DNA from: Gemmatimonadota bacterium
Lineage (GTDB): Bacteria > Gemmatimonadota > Gemmatimonadetes > Longimicrobiales > Gaopeijiaceae
Assembly: GCA_028874985.1 (NCBI GenBank)
Contig: JAPPGI010000177.1
Location: forward strand, 1-61,958
Length of the DNA: 61,958 bases
Direction: 5' to 3'
This document shows positions 57,501 to 61,958 of this stretch, one piece after another. Each line of letters begins with the position of its first letter. Positions within the stretch are counted from its first letter, which is position 1. Made by a program: the position numbers and the translations under genes. The notes under the pieces are model-generated. The model was not told where the DNA came from and ran no database searches. It saw only the letters and a program-made list of their open reading frames with translations.

Positions 57501-58558
57501 GGGACGGCGAGCCGACGCAGGAGCGTCCACTCCTTCTGCCCGAAGTCCCGCGCCTCGGCATGCAGGAAGACGATTTCGGCAGCCGCCGCACGCAGCAGCC
57601 CGAAGTCTCCGTCCAGCAGCTCATCCGCCGATTCCGCCTCCGGATCGAGCGGCGCGAACCGAATCGCGGCGTCCCGGTGGTTGAACGCATCGTAGTGGGC
57701 CCGTGTATGATCCTCGTCCTCGCCGAGGAGCCAGTATTCCGTCTGCGCGTCGGCACCCGACAGCTGTTCGACGCATCGGTTGAGGATCGTCCGCTTGGGC
57801 GATCGCCGGCCGGCCACCTCGATCACGTGACACGCGTACCGGTGACCGGGCCCGCCCTTCTCGAAGGCGGCGATCAGCGCGGCGGGATTGACCTCGCCGT
57901 CCGCGATCGCGTCGCCGACAGGCGGCTCCGGAGGCACGAACTTGGGCTGCCACTCGACGAGATGCTTGCTGTCGGGCACGTCGCTCCAGCGGGGGTTGCT
58001 GTTGAAGGAGTGGTATTCGCCGATGTGGGCGATCAGGTGTCCCGTGGCGCGGTCGTAGAAGGTGAGCCGCCCGATGTACAGTTCGCCCAGAGGCTTGGTG
58101 TACTGGCCCCGCTCGTCCACATCGTACCATTCCCCCGTGTCCACCAGGTGACACGCGATCCGCGGCCCCGTCGGGGGACGCAGGAAGGTCACGTTGCAGG
58201 CCCGCTGCGGCATGGAGAAGAAATCGGGCAGGCGCATCAGGTAGCGCAGGAAGATCTGGAGTCCGCCGTCCGTCAACGGGGGATACAGGACATATCCCTC
58301 CTCCTGCGCGTCGCCCCACAGATCTCCGTCGACTTCGATGTCCAGCAACATGTCCGTCGAGTTGGCGTCCATGTCGATCTGCCTGATGCTGCGGAACTCG
58401 GGGCCGAACTCGAAGTCGTCGCCCACGACCGCCTCGATCTGTTCGTAGAACTCGTCGCCGGTGCTCAGGGGCTCGGGATCGAAGTCCGAGGCCAGCACGT
58501 CGTCCAGGGTCGCGAAGGCGTTCACCTCGTGATCGGCCGCCACCCGGCGGACCCGTCC
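54512..58558 (-). CDS. PKS third frame: end of DH, degenerate MT, ER, KR, ACP
   Basis: The frame opens at VAADHEVNAFATLDD and continues to the stop at 54512. The end of DH is seen as YPPLTDGGLQIFL. The methyltransferase-like part (near 57900-57350) lacks the SAM motif GAGTGG: the place reads VIEVAGRRSPKRTI. ER has the NADPH motif HSAMGGVGQAAIALAK. KR has TGGLGGFGL and the Ser of FSSIAST; its Tyr motif is NYSGASAFLD, with Ser where Asn is usual. ACP has the phosphopantetheine Ser in FGLTSISVAEL (Thr in place of the common Asp). This fragment could be translated alone but would lack KS and AT. Confidence 0.8.
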   Translation of the reverse strand, partial: GRVRRVAADHEVNAFATLDDVLASDFDPEPLSTGDEFYEQIEAVVGDDFEFGPEFRSIRQIDMDANSTDMLLDIEVDGDLWGDAQEEGYVLYPPLTDGGLQIFLRYLMRLPDFFSMPQRACNVTFLRPPTGPRIACHLVDTGEWYDVDERGQYTKPLGELYIGRLTFYDRATGHLIAHIGEYHSFNSNPRWSDVPDSKHLVEWQPKFVPPEPPVGDAIADGEVNPAALIAAFEKGGPGHRYACHVIEVAGRRSPKRTILNRCVEQLSGADAQTEYWLLGEDEDHTRAHYDAFNHRDAAIRFAPLDPEAESADELLDGDFGLLRAAAAEIVFLHAEARDFGQKEWTLLRRLAVPGGLALVSHDDGEAIEPGDGWSTLHAGRRTTLLQAPRSYREPERSGDESRPRWVIGAPDGRASDWVALLDSPEVHQVPWACYENSDFASLEEWPRGADLAAIDIFCGADPTDPTGERAVWQLVAFLQAIAPYRLENATRNCRLTIVTHGAVCGVDDPRGSTLWGAVRSLALELLAEDTRIDFQLVDLGAGSDLEAMALLDRCDLREREVAVREGRVWVPRIVSVRDRAPLLPAGEDASYRLRLDNPGQVSGRQMTTFEPPPPGPSDVEIEMTAAALNFRDVMVTLGLLPAMAYERSALGREVGIEGSGIVRRIGDGVKRLSVGDEVAVTTGGCIGNRVVVNEHLAFLRPDRIGMEEAASSLSVYVTAYYALIHLARLRKGQRVLIHSAMGGVGQAAIALAKHVGAEIYTTAGNESKREQLLAIGARGAFDSHSLRWYDDLMAATGGKGVDVVLNSLAGHHIALCLKALRPSGWHCEIGKVDIYTDNSLSMRVFRRNLRFAAIDVDRLMLDDPVLSHVLSQACLDLMAEGAVPPPALTAFPYGDYARALRLMTTGRHQGKLVLTAPPAGTDPGFGIADTRPFLDPGATYLVTGGLGGFGLRFVPYLIAVGARHLTLMDRDPERCRDLHWIRQNTTLSKMEEDYEIDIVAGDVRSQADVERCIARLERPLKGVFHLAGTLEDRSFLDTSPESLRKVFAPKAQGALNLHRATTECDLDHFVLFSSIASTFGNLGQINYSGASAFLDGLAAWRRRRGLPALSYNLGPVTEVGMAARSLHVMRMMRAAGMTTVSANFAIANLDYALRTMPEQDHLVTALFSNPPWSVDSPDYMRNGRLVNNQAAFEVDAGGDLTVEGVVAQISAKVADLCGHEEGEMTEPLSSFGLTSISVAELGAFIQTQYNHQVSALELMTTATALSLAQTIVEGGASDGASEAEAAPDASAAESRQSTRRAHRRISPFANRHEDHFPNGGFSPVAGVDGSGDRPMPAGAAKVTAGRDR

Positions 58559-58561
58559 CCC

Positions 58562-59739
58562 GGCAGTGCAGCGTGCCCGCGTCGTCGTCCTCGAAGGACC
58601 TGGACGAGATGGTGAATGTGAACTGGTCCGGAGCGTTGGGGACCGGGAACAGGGCGGTCTGGAGTCGCACCGGCATCCTGCCGACGGGGGTGTGCTGGAT
58701 GAACTCGATCTCCTCGATGTTGATGGGAGTGCCGGAGAACGCCTGCAACAGCAGCTCGATATAGCCGGCCGCCGGGATGATGGGCGCCCTGTGAACCCGG
58801 TGGTCGGTCAACCAGGGGAAATCGCGCTCGGAAAGCCGGCCCTCGTATAGGATGTGATCGCAGGGGACCCGGTGGCCGACCAGCGGTCCGTGCGAATACT
58901 CGCCGCGATTGACGAACATCTCGTCGTCGCTCAGGTCGTCGCTGACCGTCGTCTCCTCCGTCGGATGGCCGGGCAGGAGATGGGCGATGGGCTCGGGGCG
59001 GGGATACTGGGATTCGAAATCGAGCGCGACGCCGGCCCGGTAGAGGGCTCCCAGGGTTTGCTGGAACCCCAGGCACACGTCCTCGTCCTTCATGAGAGAG
59101 GGAACGCTCTCCCCTGACGACGCGCCCACCTCCAGGCACTGCCGGATCAGCGGCTGAAGGGCGCTGTGTGGCGCGATCTCGAGGAACACGTGCGGCTGGA
59201 TCTCGCGCCTCACCGTGTCCATCGCCGCCGCGAAGCGGACCGGCTCGCGGATGTTGGACCACCAGTATTCGCTGTTCAGCCTGTCCACGACCGTGCCGGT
59301 GACCGAAGACACCATGCGGACATCGCCGTCGAAAGCGCACTCGTCCAGGAAGGCCAGGGCTTCGAGCGCATCTTCGTGCAACGGGTCCATCGCAGTCGAA
59401 TGGAAGGCGATGTTTCCCGGAATCAGCCGGTTCTGGAGGTCGCGGCGGTCGAGCTCCACCATCACGGGCGTCAGCGCCGACTCCCTTCCGCAGATGACCG
59501 TATTGGCCGGCGAGTTCTCGCATGCGATCTCGACCTGCGCGCGTCCGTGGTTGCCGGCACGGAACGAAACGCCGAGTTCCTCCAGCAGTCCCTCCACCCC
59601 GGGGAGGTCCAGTCCGATCGCCAGCATGCGCCCGGAACCGGCCACCCGCTGCTGCAGCGTGGCACGGTGATAGACCAGGTGCGTCGCGTCCGCGAGGGAA
59701 AGCGCACCGGACGCGTAGGCCGCGGCCACTTCGCCGGAA
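58562..59739 (-). CDS. PKS second frame: C-terminal AT and first half of DH
   Basis: Follows the 7-bp duplication. It reads SSGEVAAAYASGALS, the end of the AT catalytic loop, then NRLIPGNIAFHSTAMDPLH (the loop with the catalytic His) and the AT end. The DH begins at EYSHGPLVGHRVP, with its catalytic His in WLTDHRVHRAPIIPAAGYIE. The usual Gly of HxxxG is Arg here. The piece ends at SFEDDDAGTLHCRG, where the extra G shifts the frame. Confidence 0.75.
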
Positions 59740-59753
59740 CTGTGACCTGTGAC
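59740..59753. repeat. 7-bp tandem duplication at the AT active site
   Basis: CTGTGAC occurs twice in a row. A single copy gives the expected V-V-G-H-S-S-G-E-V-A across the join; two copies shift the frame by one. Tandem duplications of 7 bp are typical of replication slippage rather than of base-calling error. Confidence 0.85.
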
Positions 59754-61641
59754 CCACGACGCAATCGGGATGCACACCCCAGGTCGCCAGCAACTCCACC
59801 AGCGCGCACTGGATCATGAAGATGGAGGGCTGGGCCAGCTGCACCTCGTTCAGTTCTTCCTGGCTGGCCGAGAAGCAGGCTTCGCGCAGGGAAACGCCGG
59901 AGTACCGGCTCCACTCCTCCTCGATGGCGTCGACCACCCGCCGGAAGACGGGGTCGGCGTCGTAGAGCGCGCGGCCGCATCCGGCCCACTGGGTACCCTG
60001 TCCGGAGAAGACCATGGCCACCCGTCGCTCGCCCTCGTCCACGGTGGACACCGGAGCGGGGTCATCCACGAAGGCGTCCAGGGCTTCGCCGAGCTCTCGG
60101 CGGTCACGTACCGCAAATGCGGTGCGGGCGGGGAAGTGGGTGCGGCGCCTGCCGAGATTTCCCGCCAGAGTGTAGAGATCGGCGTCCCGCTCATCCAGGC
60201 TTCGCCGGAGGTCCCGCGCGCTTTCCGTCAGGGCGCTTGCCGTGCGTGCCGACAGCGGAATCATGTAGCCTGACTCGGGTGCCACGGGGGCCGACCACAC
60301 CCGGGGCCGTACCGGCCGGTATTCCCGAACCACACAATGCCCGTTGGCGCCGCCGAAACCGAAGGAATTGATACCGACCACGACGGAGCGGTCGGGGAAC
60401 GGCTCGCATGTCGTCTGCACCTGCATCGGGCAGCTGTCGAAGTCGATTTCCAGATTGGGCGCCAGGAAGTTCCTCGATATCGGCGCGAAGGTGCGCCGCT
60501 GCATCATCACGACGACCTTGAGCAGCGCGCAGGTGAAGGCGGCCGCTTCCAGGTGCCCGACGTTGCTCTTGACGCTGGCCACGCGCAGCGGAACGTCGCG
60601 CTCGACGCCGCCGAAGGCCTCGGCGATGGCATTCCCCTCGATGCGGTCGCCCACGACGGTGCCGGTGGCGTGCGCCTCGATGTAGTCGAAGTCCTCGGGC
60701 CCCAGCCCCGCGCGCTCGCATGCGGTGCGCATCAGTTCGACCTGCGAATGGCGGGTCGGAGCGGTGATGTACCGGCCCTGGGCGAGACCGGCGGTGTCGT
60801 CCGCGGTGCCGGCCGTATTCACCGAAGTCGCCTCGATGACGGCGAAGATGTGATCACCGTCCCTTTCGGCTGCCTCCAACGGCTTGATGGCGAAGACGAA
60901 GCACCCTTCGGAGCGCATGTAGCCGTTGGCGTCCGCGTCGAACGAGTGACACCGGCCGTCGGGGCTGATCACGCCGAGGGCATTGAAGGATACGCTGCAC
61001 CTGGCCGAGCCCAGATAGGTCACGCCTCCCACCAGCGCGCGGTCACAATCGCCCTGCCGGATCGCGTTCACCGCCGTGTGCAGGGCGGTGAGGGACGCGG
61101 AACAGGCGGTGGAGCACGAGAGCGACGGCCCCATCAGGTTCAGGTGGTAGGAGATGCGGTTGGCGAGCATGGAGGCGTCGATGCTCAGGATGGCGAACTC
61201 ATTGGATCCGTACAGCGCGCGCCAGTTGGCCGTCGACGCGACCTGGGTCCCGATGAAGACGCCGGTGGGACTGTTCCGCAGTGCGTGCAGATCCCACCCG
61301 GAGCGCTCGCAGCTCTCCCAGGCGCAGTTCAGCAGCATGCGGATCTGGGGATCCATGTAGGTCATCTCATGGAGGGACACGCCGAAGAGGCCCGGGTCCA
61401 TCCGCTGCTCCCCGTCGTCCCTGATCAGCCCCTCGTGGGCGCTCCCGAATCGGCCCGGGCCGGAGAATCCGCCGATCGGCCGGTACCCTCGGCCGTAGCG
61501 GTCGGCGATGGGTTCCCGGACGACTTCGCGTTCCCTCAGCAGGCGCCAGAAGTCGTCGTCCGTGAGAATGCCGCCGGGCATGCGATAGCCGTATCCGACG
61601 ATGGCAACGGGACAGGCGGAGGCCGAGGATGCCGATCTCAC
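59754..61641 (-). CDS. PKS first frame: KS and N-terminal AT
   Basis: Starts CPVAIVGYGYRMPGG, the N-terminus of the ketosynthase. The catalytic Cys is in CSTACSASL, the two His are in EAHATGTVVGD and NVGHLEAA. AT begins RVAMVFSGQGTQWAG and proceeds to DCVVGH, one residue before the active Ser, where the duplication breaks the frame. All KS catalytic residues are present, so this domain is sound. Confidence 0.8.
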
Positions 61642-61713
61642 GTCAGGAAACACCTCCAATGGCGGGTTCGGTCCGGCAGTCCGCGGATATGACCGCTCGA
61701 GTGTCGGGGGGGG

Positions 61714-61739
61714 TCCACGGGCTGCCGGCAGCCCGTGGA
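61714..61739. repeat. Perfect 26-bp palindrome
   Basis: TCCACGGGCTGCC followed directly by GGCAGCCCGTGGA, with no spacer, lies about 70 bases before the PKS start and after the stop of the small gene upstream. It is the fullest copy of a motif found near other gene edges in the window. It might end transcription of the upstream gene or be a short mobile palindrome. Confidence 0.6.
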
Positions 61740-61764
61740 GAACCGGCCGGGAAGCCGGAGCGGA

Positions 61765-61950
61765 CTACTTTGAGTCGGCGTACTCCTGCATGGCGTTGTC
61801 CGCGATGTCGAACATCCTCTGCAGAACCCGCTTCCGCCGGACCTTGAACGCCTCCACCAACTTCCACAGTGACTCGCGGATTTGCGCGGCCGCCGCCTCC
61901 TTTTCCGGCTCTTCACCTGTCGTGGTGGGTGGGGAGGATCCGAAGCTGAA
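61765..61950 (-). CDS. Partial small frame at window edge
   Basis: A minus-strand frame of 61 residues ends at 61765 (TAG). It reads EKEAAAAQIRESLWKLVEAF, then KVRRKRVLQRM and ADNAMQEYADSK: amphipathic helices with phasin-like composition. No ATG, GTG or TTG opens it within the window before a stop at 61951, so it may begin with a frameshift or a rare start, or may be a chance frame. It is the last feature before the edge. Confidence 0.35.
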   Translation of the reverse strand, partial: FSFGSSPPTTTGEEPEKEAAAAQIRESLWKLVEAFKVRRKRVLQRMFDIADNAMQEYADSK

Positions 61951-61958
61951 TCATAGGG

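Larger units (their letters stand above)
54512..61641 (-). pseudogene. Type I PKS KS-AT-DH-(psi-MT)-ER-KR-ACP with two frameshifts
   Basis: One gene in three frames. The start is GTG 61641 with GGAGG upstream (TTG 61659 is an alternative). The breaks are a 7-bp tandem duplication (59740-59753) at the AT active site and an extra G in a five-G run (58557-58561). Without these 8 bases the frame is 2373 codons from 61641 to 54512, evenly divisible by three. Domain order by position: KS 61610-60300, AT 60020-59000, DH 58880-57950, degenerate methyltransferase 57900-57350, structural linker 57350-56750, ER 56740-55800, KR 55740-55100, ACP 54960-54770. It is a mono-modular, highly reducing synthase, probably iterative and making a long alkyl chain. 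If the breaks are real, the enzyme is inactive. Confidence 0.85.

Overview
This is a GC-rich bacterial segment of about 62 kb with no rRNA, tRNA or CRISPR array that I could recognise. The best guess is a Gemmatimonadota-like symbiont of a marine sponge. The clues are four huge tandem ankyrin lipoproteins, a stand-alone highly reducing type I PKS followed by a thioester reductase-sulfotransferase fusion (a pairing I recall from sponge-symbiont 'swf'-type loci, unverified), a small TonB-plug-like lipoprotein, a relic 6-bladed beta-propeller gene, and several nearly leaderless promoters. Taxonomy is inference only.

Layout. 0.5-1.2 kb: FitA/PIN toxin-antitoxin pair with a leaderless promoter. 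1.4-15 kb: four paralogous secreted ankyrin lipoproteins transcribed leftward as one array, each carrying recurring Cys-pair modules. 15-16 kb: relic propeller gene and a large hairpin. 16-20.3 kb: AraC regulator coupled to a BTAD/AAA regulator. 20.5-28.6 kb: housekeeping and envelope genes, including a winged-helix membrane protein, DsbA-like lipoprotein, HTH/zinc-ribbon membrane protein, cobalamin adenosyltransferase, alpha/beta hydrolase, 7Fe ferredoxin, a small protein with an apparent ATT start, M20 peptidase, a lipoprotein and an outer-membrane barrel. 28.6-32.1 kb: molybdate operon (XRE-PBP sensor, modA, modB, modC) behind an operator-overlapped promoter. 32.2-37.3 kb: GPP34 protein, frameshifted GntR gene, GNAT enzyme, internally deleted dadA, glycosyltransferase, apt, orphan hicB and an IS630 scrap. 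37.3-44.7 kb: the SOS mutagenesis genes dnaE2 (imuC), imuB and imuA, separated by an ISL3 fragment and a decayed DUF222/HNH gene. imuA and imuB each have a TTGACA promoter with an 11-bp-period direct repeat in the spacer, probably the SOS operator. 44.9-50.3 kb: lipoprotein, metal hydrolase lipoprotein, DCC protein, BNR protein coupled to a MoaD-like carrier ending in GG, and a B12-binding radical SAM enzyme. 50.6-52 kb: AlbA/HATPase gene with an internal deletion. 52-61.7 kb: PKS operon.

The PKS reads KS-AT-DH-(degenerate methyltransferase)-ER-KR-ACP but is broken by a 7-bp tandem duplication exactly at the AT active-site GHSSG and by one extra G before the second half of the DH. Removing those 8 bases restores one frame of 2373 residues. 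Together with the other broken genes this suggests active gene decay, or in places assembly error. A short palindromic motif (TCCACGGGCTGCC and its complement) recurs at many gene edges.
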